A stretch of 64,000 nt of DNA from Actinomycetospora chiangmaiensis DSM 45062 (GCF_000379625.1 NZ_KB903243.1:124105-188104); one strand, 5' to 3'; positions 7,546 through 16,311 are shown, counted from the first letter of the stretch. Numbers and translations are program-made. The notes: generated by a model from the letters alone, not told the origin.

Positions 7546-8352
7546 CTACGACGCCGGCAACGTCACGTGCGGCAACGACTCCCGGCGGGCGAAGTCGGCG
7601 CTGATCTCCCCGGCCGCGGCGAGCAGCAGCGGCAGGTGGTGCTCGACGAGGCGTTCGACCGACGTCTCGGCGGCGTGGCAGTTGACGTTCACGCCCGCGA
7701 TCACGCGGCCCGACCCGTCGCGCAGCGGGGCCGCGACCGACCGGATCCCGAGCGTCAGCTGCTCGTCGGTGACCGCCCACCCCCGGGCCCGGACCTCCCG
7801 CAGCGCCGCGTCGCGCTCCTCGCGCGTCGGCTGCCAGCGCGGGGTGAGCCCGGACCGGGTGGGTTCGGCCAGCACCCGGTCGAGCTCCTCGGGCGACAGC
7901 GCCGCGAGCTGCACCTTGCCCAGCGACGTCGGCAGCGCCGGGAAGCGCGTCCCGATCGTCACCGCCAGCGACACGATCTTCGGCACCGACGCCCGCGCGA
8001 CGTAGACGATGTCCGAGCCGTCGAGCTGGGCGATCGAGCAGGACTCGTGCGTCCGCACGGACAGCTCCTCGAGGTGGGGACGCGCGACGTCCCACAGCCC
8101 CATCGACCCGACGTAGGCCACGCCCAGGTCGAGCACGCGCGGCGTCAGCACGTATCCGCGCTCGCCCGACCGCACGTAGCCGAGTTCGGTCAGCGTGAGC
8201 AGGATGCGCCGCGCCGTCGGTCGGGCCAGGCCCGTGGCCCCGGCGACCTCGGCCAGCGTCATCTCCGGACGGGTCGGCGAGAACGCGGCGATCACCTCCA
8301 GCCCGCGCGCCAGCGCCTCGATGAAGTCCGGTCCGGTTCCCTCGCGCGGCAC
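7546..8352 (-). CDS. IclR-family regulator, PcaR/PobR type
   Basis: About 268 residues. The start VPREGTGPDFIEALARGLEVIAAF matches the PcaR/PobR branch. A winged helix follows (TLAEVAGATGLARPTARRILLTL) and then the IclR effector domain with YVARASVPKIVSLAVTIGTRFPA and INVN-like INVNCHA (here VNVNCHA). Members of this branch respond to protocatechuate-pathway intermediates. GTG at 8352 is chosen because it matches the family N-terminus; GTG at 8361 is possible. A GTCCG-N5-CGGAC site sits 15 bp upstream, suggesting autoregulation, and the same motif occurs before two neighbouring transcription units. Confidence 0.9.
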   Translation of the reverse strand: MPREGTGPDFIEALARGLEVIAAFSPTRPEMTLAEVAGATGLARPTARRILLTLTELGYVRSGERGYVLTPRVLDLGVAYVGSMGLWDVARPHLEELSVRTHESCSIAQLDGSDIVYVARASVPKIVSLAVTIGTRFPALPTSLGKVQLAALSPEELDRVLAEPTRSGLTPRWQPTREERDAALREVRARGWAVTDEQLTLGIRSVAAPLRDGSGRVIAGVNVNCHAAETSVERLVEHHLPLLLAAAGEISADFARRESLPHVTLPAS

Positions 8353-8366
8353 GCCGTGCACCCTAC

Positions 8367-8381
8367 GTCCGCCAGGCGGAC
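8367..8381. promoter_or_regulatory. IclR-type operator, site 3 (own gene)
   Basis: A perfect GTCCG-N5-CGGAC inverted repeat just upstream of the IclR gene start. It has the same half-sites and spacing as the sites at 6103 and 8458, without the third downstream half-site. Confidence 0.55.
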
Positions 8382-8415
8382 ACGGTCTCCCTTCCCGACG
8401 ACGGGTCGGCGCCGG

Positions 8416-8444
8416 TTGACACCGCAACCGTCGCTCAGCACAGT
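8416..8444 (+). promoter_or_regulatory. Promoter of the amidohydrolase gene
   Basis: Consensus -35 TTGACA at 8416-8421, 17-nt spacer, weak -10 CACAGT at 8439-8444. The operator at 8458-8484 covers the expected transcription start and leader. Confidence 0.5.
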
Positions 8445-8457
8445 GACGAGCACCATG

Positions 8458-8484
8458 TGTCCGACACACGGACATGTGTCCGAA
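8458..8484 (+). promoter_or_regulatory. IclR-type operator, site 2 (amidohydrolase)
   Basis: TGTCCG-N5-CGGAC-N3-TGTCCGAA, base-for-base identical to site 1 (6103-6129) outside the spacers. It lies between promoter and start codon of the amidohydrolase. Confidence 0.65.
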
Positions 8485-8502
8485 CGTGAGGGAGCAAGTG
8501 CG

Positions 8503-9939
8503 ATGAGTGAGGCCCGCCGCCCGGTCGTCCTGCGTGGGGGCACCGTGCTGACCCTCGACGCCGCGCACACCGTCCTGACCGACGCTGACGTCCTCGTGGT
8601 CGACGACCGGATCGCGGCGGTCGGCGCGCAGCTCGACGTGCCGGCGGGCACCGAGGAGATCGACGCGCGCGGCGGCATCGTCATGCCGGGCATGATCGAC
8701 ACGCACCGGCACCTGTGGCAGACCGCGATGCGCGGCTACGGCGCCGACTGGACGCTGACGCAGTACTTCGTCTGGTACTACCTCGAGCACGGCCGGGCCT
8801 TCCGGCCGGAGGACGTGTACGCGGGCAACCTGCTCGGCGCGATCGAGGCGGTCGACGCCGGCGTCACGACGACGGTCGACTGGTCGCACGGCCTGCAGAC
8901 CGCCCAGCACGCGGACGCCGCCGTCGACGCGCTGCAGGCGGTCCCCGGCCGGTTCGTCCTCGCCTACGGCAACATCCAGGACGCCCCGGCGAACTGGACC
9001 ACCTCGGCGGAGTTCCGGGAGTTCGTCGGGCGCCGCATGAGCGGGGACCGCGACCTGCTGGGCTTCCAGCTCGCCTTCGACGTCACGGGCGACCCGGCCT
9101 TCCCGGAGAAGCCGGCGTTCGAGGTGGCGCGCGAGCTGGGCGTCCCGGTGACCACCCACGCCGGTGTCTGGGGCGCCACGAACGACGACGGCATCCGGCT
9201 GATGCACGACCACGGGTTCATGACGCCGGAGACCGTGTACGTCCACGCCGCGACGCTGTCCGCCGACTCCTACCACCGCATCGCCGCGACCGGCGGTTCC
9301 GTCTCGGTGTCCACCGAGAGCGAGCAGTCGGCGGGTCAGGGCTACCCGCCCACCTGGGCGCTGCGTTCCCACGGCATCCCCGTGTCGCTGTCGATGGACA
9401 CGACGGTGTGGTGGAGCGGCGACCTGTTCTCGGCGATGCGCTCCACCCTGGGCGCCGACCGCTCGCGCGAGCACCTCGAGGCCCACGCCAAGGGCGAGAC
9501 CGTCACGCACGCCGCGCTGCGCGCCGAGCAGGTCGTCGACTGGGCGACCCGCGGGGGCGCGGCGGCACTCGGGCGGGGCGACCTCGGGAGCCTGGAGGTC
9601 GGGAAGAAGGCCGACGTGGTGCTGCTGCGCAACGAGCGCTCGCCGGTCATGTTCCCGGTGCTGCACCCCTACGGCCACGTGGCGTTCCAGGCGCAGCGCG
9701 GCGACGTCGAGGCCGTGATCGTCGACGGCCGCGTGGTCAAGCGGGACCACCGCCTCGTCGGCATCGACCTCGCCGCCGCGCGCCGCACCGTGGAGTCGAC
9801 CGTCGAGCACCTGCGCTCGACCCTCGGCGAGGACGCCTGGACCGCCGGGATGAACCCGGAGGTCCCGGAGACCAAGGTGCTGGACAACCCGTACACGTAC
9901 ACCGACTACCGGTCGGCGGCCACGCACGAGGTGCGCTGA
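8503..9939 (+). CDS. Amidohydrolase (TRZ/ATZ, cytosine deaminase-like superfamily)
   Basis: A 478-residue metal-dependent hydrolase. The HxH metal motif is in MPGMIDTHRHLWQ, another His in VTTHAGVWG, and the metal Asp in SLSMDTTVWW. The family end GDLGSLEVGKKADVVLL is present. ATG at 8503 has a GAGGGAG site and follows the promoter and operator; the frame is open upstream but that part is a shadow. Relatives hydrolyse chlorinated or aminated triazines, guanine, cytosine or S-adenosylhomocysteine. It shares the operator of the aromatic operon, so it may act on an aromatic or N-containing precursor. It does not resemble LigJ or LigI closely by eye. Confidence 0.85.
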   Translation: MSEARRPVVLRGGTVLTLDAAHTVLTDADVLVVDDRIAAVGAQLDVPAGTEEIDARGGIVMPGMIDTHRHLWQTAMRGYGADWTLTQYFVWYYLEHGRAFRPEDVYAGNLLGAIEAVDAGVTTTVDWSHGLQTAQHADAAVDALQAVPGRFVLAYGNIQDAPANWTTSAEFREFVGRRMSGDRDLLGFQLAFDVTGDPAFPEKPAFEVARELGVPVTTHAGVWGATNDDGIRLMHDHGFMTPETVYVHAATLSADSYHRIAATGGSVSVSTESEQSAGQGYPPTWALRSHGIPVSLSMDTTVWWSGDLFSAMRSTLGADRSREHLEAHAKGETVTHAALRAEQVVDWATRGGAAALGRGDLGSLEVGKKADVVLLRNERSPVMFPVLHPYGHVAFQAQRGDVEAVIVDGRVVKRDHRLVGIDLAAARRTVESTVEHLRSTLGEDAWTAGMNPEVPETKVLDNPYTYTDYRSAATHEVR

Positions 9940-9946
9940 CGCGCAG

Positions 9947-9986
9947 GTGAGCAGAAAGTGGGGCTATAGCCCCACTTTCTGCTCAC
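9947..9986. terminator. Bidirectional terminator, perfect 40-bp palindrome (R2a)
   Basis: A perfect palindrome centred on GGGGCTATAGCCCC with outer arms GTGAGCAGAAAGT / ACTTTCTGCTCAC. It lies between the convergent amidohydrolase and serine hydrolase genes, and the stop codon of the latter is inside its right arm. A second copy with the same core is at 57758. Confidence 0.85.
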
Positions 9987-11173
9987 GAGCGCGACAGCGC
10001 ACCGTAGAGAGCCCGCTCGAAGTCCTCGTAGAGGCCCCACGCCTCCGGGGTGATGAACGGCAGCGAGTTGGTGTAGATCGACGCGCAGATCCCGGTGGTG
10101 CGGTCGACGAAGAAGTGGGTGTTGAACAGGCCCGCCCAGGCACCGCTGCCCGCGCGCCGACCGCCGGGCACGTCTGCGGTGTTGATGAGCAGGCCGTAGC
10201 CCCAGGTCCAGCCCGGGCCGAGGGTCAGCGAGTCGGTGGTGGCCGGGTCGGCGGTGGGGATCTCGGTGGGCATCGGGGCGCCGTCGAGCTGGTCGGAGAA
10301 GGCGGCGTCGACGGTCTCCGGGCGCAGGATGCGCTCGCCGTCGAGCTCGCCGCCGCGCAGCAGGGCCCGCTCGAAGCGGATGTAGTCGCGCGGCGTGGAG
10401 TGCAGGCCGTGACCGCCGGCCCACCACTGCGGGTCGTCGGGCAGGACGTTCCCGATCGAGCCCCAGGTGCCGTCCTCGCCCTTCGCGTGCACCGGCGTCT
10501 TGTTCGCCTGGCGGGCGTCGTCGAGGGCGAACATCGTCTCGTCCATCCCGAGCGGGCCGGTGATGTTCTCCTTCACCACGACGTCGAGCGTGGTCCCGGC
10601 GATGGCCTCGACCACGCGCCCCAGCCAGTCGGTGTTGATGCCGTAGACGAAGCGGGTACCTGGATCACAGACCATCGGGGCGTTGAACGCCGCCATGTCG
10701 CCCGGCACCACGTTCGGCGTCCCGGTGGCCTCCTCGAAGTGCTTGATCCCCTCGTCCCAGAACCAGTAGCCCAGCCCGGACGTGTGCGTGATCAGCTGCT
10801 TCACCGTCGCCTTCGAGGCGGGCTCCCGCAGCTTGGGCGTGTCGCCGTCGAAGCCCTCCAGCACCTGCACGCCGCTGAACTCGGACACGTAGGACTCGAC
10901 GGGCGCGTCCAGGTCGAGCAGGCCGGACTCCATCTGCTGCAGCGCCGCCGTCGTCGCGACCATCTTGGTCATCGACATGATGCGGAAGTGCGTGCTCGTC
11001 GAGACGGGTTCGCCGCCGCCGGCGACCCGGTCACCCGCCGCGCCCTCGTAGATCACGCCGTCACGGTCGGCCGCGATCGCGGCGACGTGCGGGACGGCGC
11101 CGTTCGCCACGGCGGTGGACAGGATCCGGTCGATGCCGGAACCGTCGATCGAGGGGGACACGGGAACCTCCAC
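9983..11173 (-). CDS. EstB-like / class C beta-lactamase-fold serine hydrolase
   Basis: A 396-residue protein of the beta-lactamase (AmpC-like) superfamily. The nucleophile motif SxxK is SMTK in FRIMSMTKMVATTAALQQME, and the second-motif Tyr is in FVYGINTDWLGRVVEA. No signal peptide is visible, so it is probably a cytosolic esterase or beta-lactamase-like hydrolase rather than a resistance enzyme. It starts with GTG at 11173 and faces the PucR gene across a 326-bp gap. The substrate is unknown. Confidence 0.85.
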   Translation of the reverse strand: MEVPVSPSIDGSGIDRILSTAVANGAVPHVAAIAADRDGVIYEGAAGDRVAGGGEPVSTSTHFRIMSMTKMVATTAALQQMESGLLDLDAPVESYVSEFSGVQVLEGFDGDTPKLREPASKATVKQLITHTSGLGYWFWDEGIKHFEEATGTPNVVPGDMAAFNAPMVCDPGTRFVYGINTDWLGRVVEAIAGTTLDVVVKENITGPLGMDETMFALDDARQANKTPVHAKGEDGTWGSIGNVLPDDPQWWAGGHGLHSTPRDYIRFERALLRGGELDGERILRPETVDAAFSDQLDGAPMPTEIPTADPATTDSLTLGPGWTWGYGLLINTADVPGGRRAGSGAWAGLFNTHFFVDRTTGICASIYTNSLPFITPEAWGLYEDFERALYGALSRS

Positions 11174-11499
11174 GGGGCTGAGTGGTACCAGTCACATCCA
11201 ACCCAGTGTCGCGCGTCACGTCGAGGGACGGGACCCCTCTCCCGTACCGGCATGCGGTGCCCGCCCACAGGACGCACGAGACGCCGCAGGACTAACGCGT
11301 GAGCACTCCCGCTGATCGCCCCGGTCCTCGCCACCGTCGCGATCGCACCGTCCGGGGGCGGGCCGACGTTCCGGCGGGGGGCACCGGAACGGCGGCCTAC
11401 CGACCCCCTGTGTGCTCAACGGGTCCGCAGCTCCGAGGATGACCGGCACGAGGGCACCGTCGGCTGGGAATCTGGATCAACCCTGGAGGGGAGGGCGTT
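11174..11499. other. Divergent intergenic region
   Basis: It separates the leftward serine hydrolase from the rightward PucR-type gene and must hold both promoters. No ORF with coding character and no strong palindrome were seen; a GGAGGGGAGG site ends it before the PucR GTG start. Confidence 0.55.
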
Positions 11500-12783
11500 G
11501 TGACCGGTCACAACGAACCGTCGTCCGGCGCGCCCCACCGTCCGGTCGCCGCGTGGCTGCGGGCGGAGAAGGACGCCATGTGCGACGCCCTCGTGCACGG
11601 CCACCGGACCGTGAACCCGCAGTACCGGACCCTGCCCGTCGAGCAGCTCGAGGGCGACGTCCGGGCGATCACGAACCTCAACCTCGACGTCGTGATCGCC
11701 TCGCTCGAGGGTGACGAGGAGGTCCGGCGAGCGGCCGAGCCACGGCTGCGGGAGTCCGCCGCGCGCCGTGCCGAGGAGGGCGTGGCGCTGGGCGCGGCGC
11801 TGCGGGCCTACCAGCTGAGCGCCCGGTGGCTCCTCGACGCCGCGGTCGAGGCCGGGGTGGTGGAGGTCGGGACCGCGCCCTGGCACGGCGTCCTCGACGC
11901 GATGCTCGATCACCTGTCGTGGGTGACGCCGGTGGTCACCGCCGGCTACCTCGAGGCCGCCGACGGCGACCGGGCGCACGACGCCCGCGGCCGGCAGGCA
12001 GCACTGTCGGCACTGCTGGCCGGGGCGTCCGCGGCGACGGCCGCCCGCGTCGGCGAGCTCCGGCTGCCGCCGCGGGTCGTCGTCCTCGCGGTCGTCCTCG
12101 CCCCGCACCCCGACGCCCTGGCGGGCGACGAGGTCGACGGGACCGTCGTCGAGCGCCGCAAGGTACGCCGGGTCCGCGGAGAGCTGGAGCGCCAGTTCCC
12201 CGGCGACGTCCTCGTCTCGTTGTCGGCGGACTCCGGGATCGTGGTGCTGCCCCTCGCCGCCGAGGACCTCCCCGACGGTCCGGACGTCCCCGAGCCGGTG
12301 CTGCGCCGGCTCCGTCACCTCACCCGCGAGCTCGTCGTCGTCGCCGGTGCCGAGCTGCGCGTCGCAGCCGTCACCGGGCGGACCGACGACGTCCGGGGCG
12401 CCGCCGAGCTGGCGCGCGAGGTGCTGCGCGTCGCCGGGATCGCCGGGCCGGCCGAGCCGGTCGTCCAGCTGCGCGACGTCGCCGTGGCCTACCAGCTGAC
12501 CCGTCCCGGGCCGGCCCTCGACGCGCTCGCGTCCCGCCTGGACCGCCTCGACGGGCACCCCGAGCTGGAGAACACCCTCCACAGCTGGCTGCGCCACGAC
12601 TGCGCCCGCCGCGCCACGGCCGCCGACCTGCACGTGCACCCGAACACCGTGGACCACCGCGTCCGACGGATCGCGGAGATGATCGGACTCGACCTCGGGC
12701 GGCCCGGGGACCTCCTCACCGCCCGTGCCGCACTGCTGGCACGGGCCGCGCGGTCACCCGCCGTCCACCACCCGGTCCGCTGA
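11500..12783 (+). CDS. PucR/CdaR-family transcriptional regulator
   Basis: A 427-residue regulator with a helical N-terminal sensor part, a GGDEF-like central region around residues 180-330, and a C-terminal PucR helix-turn-helix. The last contains LHSWLRHDCARRATAADLHVHPNTVDHRVRRIAEMIG, cited here in parts (ATAADLHVHPNTVDHRVRRI). The GTG start at 11500 follows a strong GGAGGGGAGG site. Such regulators usually control neighbouring catabolic genes in response to a small molecule. Here the divergent serine hydrolase is the likeliest target. Its end overlaps the convergent XRE gene by 30 bp. Confidence 0.85.
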   Translation: MTGHNEPSSGAPHRPVAAWLRAEKDAMCDALVHGHRTVNPQYRTLPVEQLEGDVRAITNLNLDVVIASLEGDEEVRRAAEPRLRESAARRAEEGVALGAALRAYQLSARWLLDAAVEAGVVEVGTAPWHGVLDAMLDHLSWVTPVVTAGYLEAADGDRAHDARGRQAALSALLAGASAATAARVGELRLPPRVVVLAVVLAPHPDALAGDEVDGTVVERRKVRRVRGELERQFPGDVLVSLSADSGIVVLPLAAEDLPDGPDVPEPVLRRLRHLTRELVVVAGAELRVAAVTGRTDDVRGAAELAREVLRVAGIAGPAEPVVQLRDVAVAYQLTRPGPALDALASRLDRLDGHPELENTLHSWLRHDCARRATAADLHVHPNTVDHRVRRIAEMIGLDLGRPGDLLTARAALLARAARSPAVHHPVR

Positions 12784-13611
12784 CGCCGGCCCGAGGACCG
12801 ACAGCAGCTGCAGCTTCTCGTGGGTCTCGCTGCCGGGCACCGCGGTGTAGACGAGCAGCAGATGTGACTGGTCGGGGTCGAGCAGCGTCTGGCAGTGGAG
12901 GTCGAGCACGCCGACCTCGGGGTGCACCATACGTTTGACGGCGGGCGGGCGGACCCCCACCTCCTGGGTCTCCCACAGCGCACGGAACTCCTCGCTGCGC
13001 CCGAGCAGCAGCTCCGCGAGGTGCGCCGCACGCGAGTCGGGACCGCGCAGGCCCACCAGTCCGCGCAGCCCCGAGGCGTAGAGCCGCGACAGCGCGGCGT
13101 GGTCCTCGGGCGGGTAGAGCGCCCGGGTCGCCGGGTCGGTGAACCAGCGGTACCCGAGGCTGCGGGCCGGGCCGGTGTGGCGGGTCAGGTCACCGCTGAG
13201 CGCCACGCCCAGCGGCGTCTGCCGCAGCGTCTCCCCGAGCTCGGTGACGATCTCGGCGGGAGTGTCGTCGAGCCGGTCGAGGATGCGCAGCAGCCCGGGA
13301 CCGACGTGGGTGCCGGCCGGCCCGCGGGTGGGCGGGTGGTGCCCGGCCAGCCGGAACAGGTGGTCGCGCTCGTCGAGCGAGAGGTGCAGCCCCTGGGCGA
13401 TCGAGGCGATCATCTGCTCCGAGGGCTGCGGTCCGCGCTCCCGCTCCAGGCGGGCGTAGTAGTCGGCCGACATGTGGCACAGCGCGGCGACCTCCTCGCG
13501 CCGCAGCCCGCTCGTCCGCCGTCGCCGCCCGCGGGGCAGCCCGACGTCGTCGGGTTGCAGCGCCTCCCGCCGACGGCGCAGGAACGTCGCCAGCCCGGCC
13601 CGGTCGATCAT
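12754..13611 (-). CDS. MmyB-like XRE-family transcriptional regulator
   Basis: 285 residues. The N-terminal helix-turn-helix has the MmyB signature: [20 protein letters not shown], then [26 protein letters not shown]-terminal MmyB ligand-binding domain contains [15 protein letters not shown]. The ATG at 13611 is chosen over an upstream GTG frame because it fits the family N-terminus. It is divergent from an SDR gene with an inverted repeat between them. The same regulator-oxidoreductase arrangement recurs at 52-54 kb. Confidence 0.9.
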   Translation of the reverse strand: MIDRAGLATFLRRRREALQPDDVGLPRGRRRRTSGLRREEVAALCHMSADYYARLERERGPQPSEQMIASIAQGLHLSLDERDHLFRLAGHHPPTRGPAGTHVGPGLLRILDRLDDTPAEIVTELGETLRQTPLGVALSGDLTRHTGPARSLGYRWFTDPATRALYPPEDHAALSRLYASGLRGLVGLRGPDSRAAHLAELLLGRSEEFRALWETQEVGVRPPAVKRMVHPEVGVLDLHCQTLLDPDQSHLLLVYTAVPGSETHEKLQLLSVLGPASADRVVDGG

Positions 13612-13660
13612 CGGCCCCGCCTCTCCTCGGTGTCGTCTTCCTACCGCGCGGTCCGGATCC

Positions 13661-13689
13661 GTAGCCACGGATCACCAGGCCGTGGCTAC
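13661..13689. promoter_or_regulatory. Inverted-repeat operator between XRE and SDR genes
   Basis: Two perfect 10-nt arms, GTAGCCACGG and CCGTGGCTAC, are separated by 9 nt in the 136-bp divergent gap. The location suggests autoregulation of the XRE gene and control of the SDR. Confidence 0.6.
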
Positions 13690-13747
13690 CGCCCGCACGT
13701 CGGAGAACCGTCGTCGGTGTCGCCCCACCGACCCCGAGGAGCACCGC

Positions 13748-14719
13748 GTGTCCCGCACCCCCGACATCACCGTCCCCGACCTCACCGGCCGCCGCGCCGT
13801 CGTCACCGGCGCGAGCGACGGCGTCGGACTCGCGCTCGCCGGCCGGCTCGCCGCCGCCGGCGCCGAGGTCGTCCTGCCCGTCCGGAACCCGGCGAAGGGC
13901 CGCGCCGCGCTCGCGACGATCCGCGGCCGCACCCCCGCCGCCGACGTCTCGCTGCGCGAGCTCGACCTGTCCTCGCTCGCCTCGGTCGCCGCACTCGGTG
14001 CGACCCTGCGCGAGGAGGGCCGCCCGGTCCACCTGCTCGTCAACAACGCGGGCGTGATGACCCCGCCCGAGCGGCAGACCACCACCGACGGCTTCGAGCT
14101 GCAGTTCGGGACGAATCACCTGGGACACGTCGCTCTCGTCGGGCACCTGCTGCCGCTGCTGCAGGCGGGCCGGGCGCGCGTGACGTCCCAGCTCAGCGTG
14201 GCCGCGCGCTCGGGCGCCGTGCACTGGGAGGACCTCCAGTGGGAACGCTCCTACGCAGGCGGGCGCGCGTACAGCTCCTCGAAGATCGCGTTCGGGCTGT
14301 TCGCGCTCGAACTCGGCCGCCGCAGCGCGGCGCACGGGTGGGGCATCACGAGCACCCTCGCCCATCCCGGCGTCGTCCCGACCAACCTGCTCGCCGCCCG
14401 CCCCGAGGTGGGGCGGACCCGGGACACCCCGCAGATCGGACTGATCCGCGCGATGTCCCGGTGGGGCCTGATCGGCACGGTGGAGACCGCCCTGCTCCCG
14501 GCGCTGTCCGCGGCGACGTCCCCCACGGCCCGCGACGGCGGGTTCTACGGGCCCGACGGCCTCGGTCACGTCCGCGGCGGCCCCGCCGAGCAGCCGCTCT
14601 ACCGCCCGCTGCGCAGCCGGGAGGAGGCCGCGCGGGTCTGGGCGGTCTCGCAGGAACTGACGGGGGTGTCGCTCGACGGCGACGGCGCGCGGCCGCCGCG
14701 GACCGCCGGGCGGGGCTGA
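13748..14719 (+). CDS. Short-chain dehydrogenase/reductase
   Basis: A 323-residue SDR. It has the nucleotide motif TGASDGVG, then NNAGV, serine QLSVAARSG, and the catalytic YxxxK as YSSSK. The layout is like retinol-dehydrogenase/protochlorophyllide-type SDRs with a C-terminal extension ([14 protein letters not shown]). It starts at GTG 13748 after a GAGGAG site. Divergent from the MmyB-like regulator and probably controlled by it; the substrate is unknown. Confidence 0.88.
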   Translation: MSRTPDITVPDLTGRRAVVTGASDGVGLALAGRLAAAGAEVVLPVRNPAKGRAALATIRGRTPAADVSLRELDLSSLASVAALGATLREEGRPVHLLVNNAGVMTPPERQTTTDGFELQFGTNHLGHVALVGHLLPLLQAGRARVTSQLSVAARSGAVHWEDLQWERSYAGGRAYSSSKIAFGLFALELGRRSAAHGWGITSTLAHPGVVPTNLLAARPEVGRTRDTPQIGLIRAMSRWGLIGTVETALLPALSAATSPTARDGGFYGPDGLGHVRGGPAEQPLYRPLRSREEAARVWAVSQELTGVSLDGDGARPPRTAGRG

Positions 14720-14750
14720 GGGCCGCGTGCGGACGGGGACGGCCCCCTCA
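14717..14750. terminator. Small bidirectional hairpin between convergent genes
   Basis: TGAGGGCCG is matched by CGGCCCCCTCA with a small bulge across the 28-bp gap between the SDR and the leftward hydrolase-fold gene. Confidence 0.4.
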
Positions 14751-15500
14751 CCGCAGCAGCGGCGCCACGACCTCCGGCTGCTCGAGCGCCAGGAGCGAGC
14801 GGGCGCGCGGGACGAGGTGGAAGCTCGCCGTCGGGATGGCATCGGCCATCGCGCGGGCGTGCTCCGGCTTGGCGCCGTGGTCGTCCTCGCCGACGACGAT
14901 CTCCACGGGTATCCGCAGCCGGGGCAGGTCCGCGAGGTCGTCCGCCTCGGCCACCCGCGCGAGGCCGTCGGCCCACGATCGGACCGGGGTGCGCTGCACC
15001 CGGGTCCGGGCGTACTGCACCGCCGACCCGTTGCGGGCCAGCTGCGCCGGGGTGAACCAGCGGGTGATCGAGATGTCGGCGACGGCGGTGTCCGCGCGGA
15101 GGGCCTCGGACAGCGTCGCGAAGAGCGGTGACGGCGAGGACCGGGGCGCGAGCAGGGACAGCCGCCGGGTCCGGTCGGGGTGGTCGAGCGCGAAGCGCTG
15201 CCCGACGACGGCCCCGAGGGAGTGCCCGACGACGTGCGCGGTGGGCACCTCGAGCAGGTCGAGCAGCTCCAGGAGGTCCTCGACGAGGCGGGCGGTGCAC
15301 GGCACGGGCGCGTGGGCCGCGGCTCCGTGACCGGGCAGGTCGTACCGGAGGATGCGGCAATCGCCCCGCAGCTGCATCGCGAGACCGGACCAGTAGTCGA
15401 GGTCGAAGGGGGTGGCGTGCACGAGCACCACCACGGGGCCGACGCCCTCGTCGACCACCCGGGTGCGTACTCCACCGAGTACGACCGCTCGCTCGCTCAT
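14748..15500 (-). CDS. Alpha/beta hydrolase-fold protein lacking the usual catalytic His
   Basis: 250 residues from ATG 15500 (an upstream GTG frame is less likely). Visible features are the HATPFD oxyanion region, the nucleophile elbow VGHSLGAVVG with Ser94, and VGEDDHG, where the acid is expected. The C-terminal motif that normally reads GAGHL..LEQP here reads RARSLLALEQP, so the catalytic His is replaced by Ser235. The protein may have lost hydrolysis, may use another His, or may have a perhydrolase-like or non-enzymatic role. It ends 28 bp from the convergent SDR. Confidence 0.8.
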   Translation of the reverse strand: MSERAVVLGGVRTRVVDEGVGPVVVLVHATPFDLDYWSGLAMQLRGDCRILRYDLPGHGAAAHAPVPCTARLVEDLLELLDLLEVPTAHVVGHSLGAVVGQRFALDHPDRTRRLSLLAPRSSPSPLFATLSEALRADTAVADISITRWFTPAQLARNGSAVQYARTRVQRTPVRSWADGLARVAEADDLADLPRLRIPVEIVVGEDDHGAKPEHARAMADAIPTASFHLVPRARSLLALEQPEVVAPLLR

Positions 15501-15525
15501 CACCGAAGATCCCCCGGGCGGCACC

Positions 15526-16281
15526 CTACTCGACCGGCGTCGCCCCACCGCCCCCCAGATCCAGTTCGAACGAGTAGCGCGACGCTCGGTAGAGGTGCGC
15601 GCCGTACTCGACGAGGCGGCCGCGGTCGTCCCAGGCGGTCCGGGTCATCGTCAGCAGCGGCGCCCCGCGCGGCTCGTCGAGCAGCCCCGCCTCGGTCGCG
15701 CTGGCCGCCCGGGCCCCGACGACCTGCGTGGCCGCGACCGGCACGCACCCGGCGTCGCGCAGGAGCTGGTAGAGGCCCTTCTCGCGCAGCATCGCCGCGT
15801 CGGGCGCGAGCACGTCGCACGGCACGACGTTCGTCATCAGCGCCAGCGGCTCGTCGCCCGCGAAGCGCAACCGCTCCACCGAGGTCACCATCGTGCCCGC
15901 CGGGATCCCCGACCGCGTGGCGACGTCCGCCGGCACCGGCCCGACGACGAGGCCGCGCACCTCGGTGCGCGGCGTCCCGCCGTGCCGGGCCAGGTCGTCG
16001 AACAGGCTCGTCAGCTCGGCCTTGCGCCGGACCGACGGCGCGACCACCCGCACCCCGGCACCGCGGCGGCGGACCAGCAACCCCTGCTCGACGAGGTGGG
16101 ACACGGCGCGCCGGACCGTGGGCCGGGAGACGCGCAGCTGCGTCGCGAGCTCCGCCTCGTTCGGCAGCCTCGTTCCCGGGGCGAGATCACCGTCAGCGAT
16201 CATCTGCTGCAGATGGAGGGCCGCCTGGAAGTAGAGCGGCACCGGGCTGCTCCGGACAGGTGACGCATGACGCGGGTCCAT
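15526..16281 (-). CDS. GntR/UTRA regulator (HutC type) divergent from the sugar ABC importer
   Basis: 251 residues. The N-terminal winged helix is PGTRLPNEAELATQLRVSRPTVRRAVSHL in the usual position, followed by an UTRA domain that ends GRLVEYGAHLYRASRYSFEL. ATG 16281 has a GGGAG site. It is clearly paralogous to the GntR at 41424 at the other end of the inositol locus. It lies divergent from the importer operon, whose promoter carries a TGTCCAAACAAAGTATTGAC element also found at two iol promoters. A role as inositol-responsive repressor is inference. Confidence 0.88.
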   Translation of the reverse strand: MDPRHASPVRSSPVPLYFQAALHLQQMIADGDLAPGTRLPNEAELATQLRVSRPTVRRAVSHLVEQGLLVRRRGAGVRVVAPSVRRKAELTSLFDDLARHGGTPRTEVRGLVVGPVPADVATRSGIPAGTMVTSVERLRFAGDEPLALMTNVVPCDVLAPDAAMLREKGLYQLLRDAGCVPVAATQVVGARAASATEAGLLDEPRGAPLLTMTRTAWDDRGRLVEYGAHLYRASRYSFELDLGGGGATPVE

Positions 16282-16311
16282 GGTCACTCCCACCCCGGCC
16301 TCTCGACACTA

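Noticed and set aside
7546-9927. A 793-residue minus-strand frame across the amidohydrolase and IclR genes
   Set aside because: Only the last 268 codons encode the IclR protein. The rest is antisense to the amidohydrolase, whose metal motifs are clear on the plus strand.
8503-9939. Amidohydrolase as LigJ/LigI-type enzyme completing the 4,5-cleavage pathway
   Set aside because: The length and the HxH, Asp and GSLEVGKKAD blocks fit TRZ/ATZ and deaminase relatives, not the shorter LigI/LigJ proteins.
9947-9986. The GGGGCTATAGCCCC palindrome as a phage attachment site or replication origin
   Set aside because: It lies between convergent genes twice in the window, with no integrase, tRNA or initiator gene nearby. 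A terminator explains it better.
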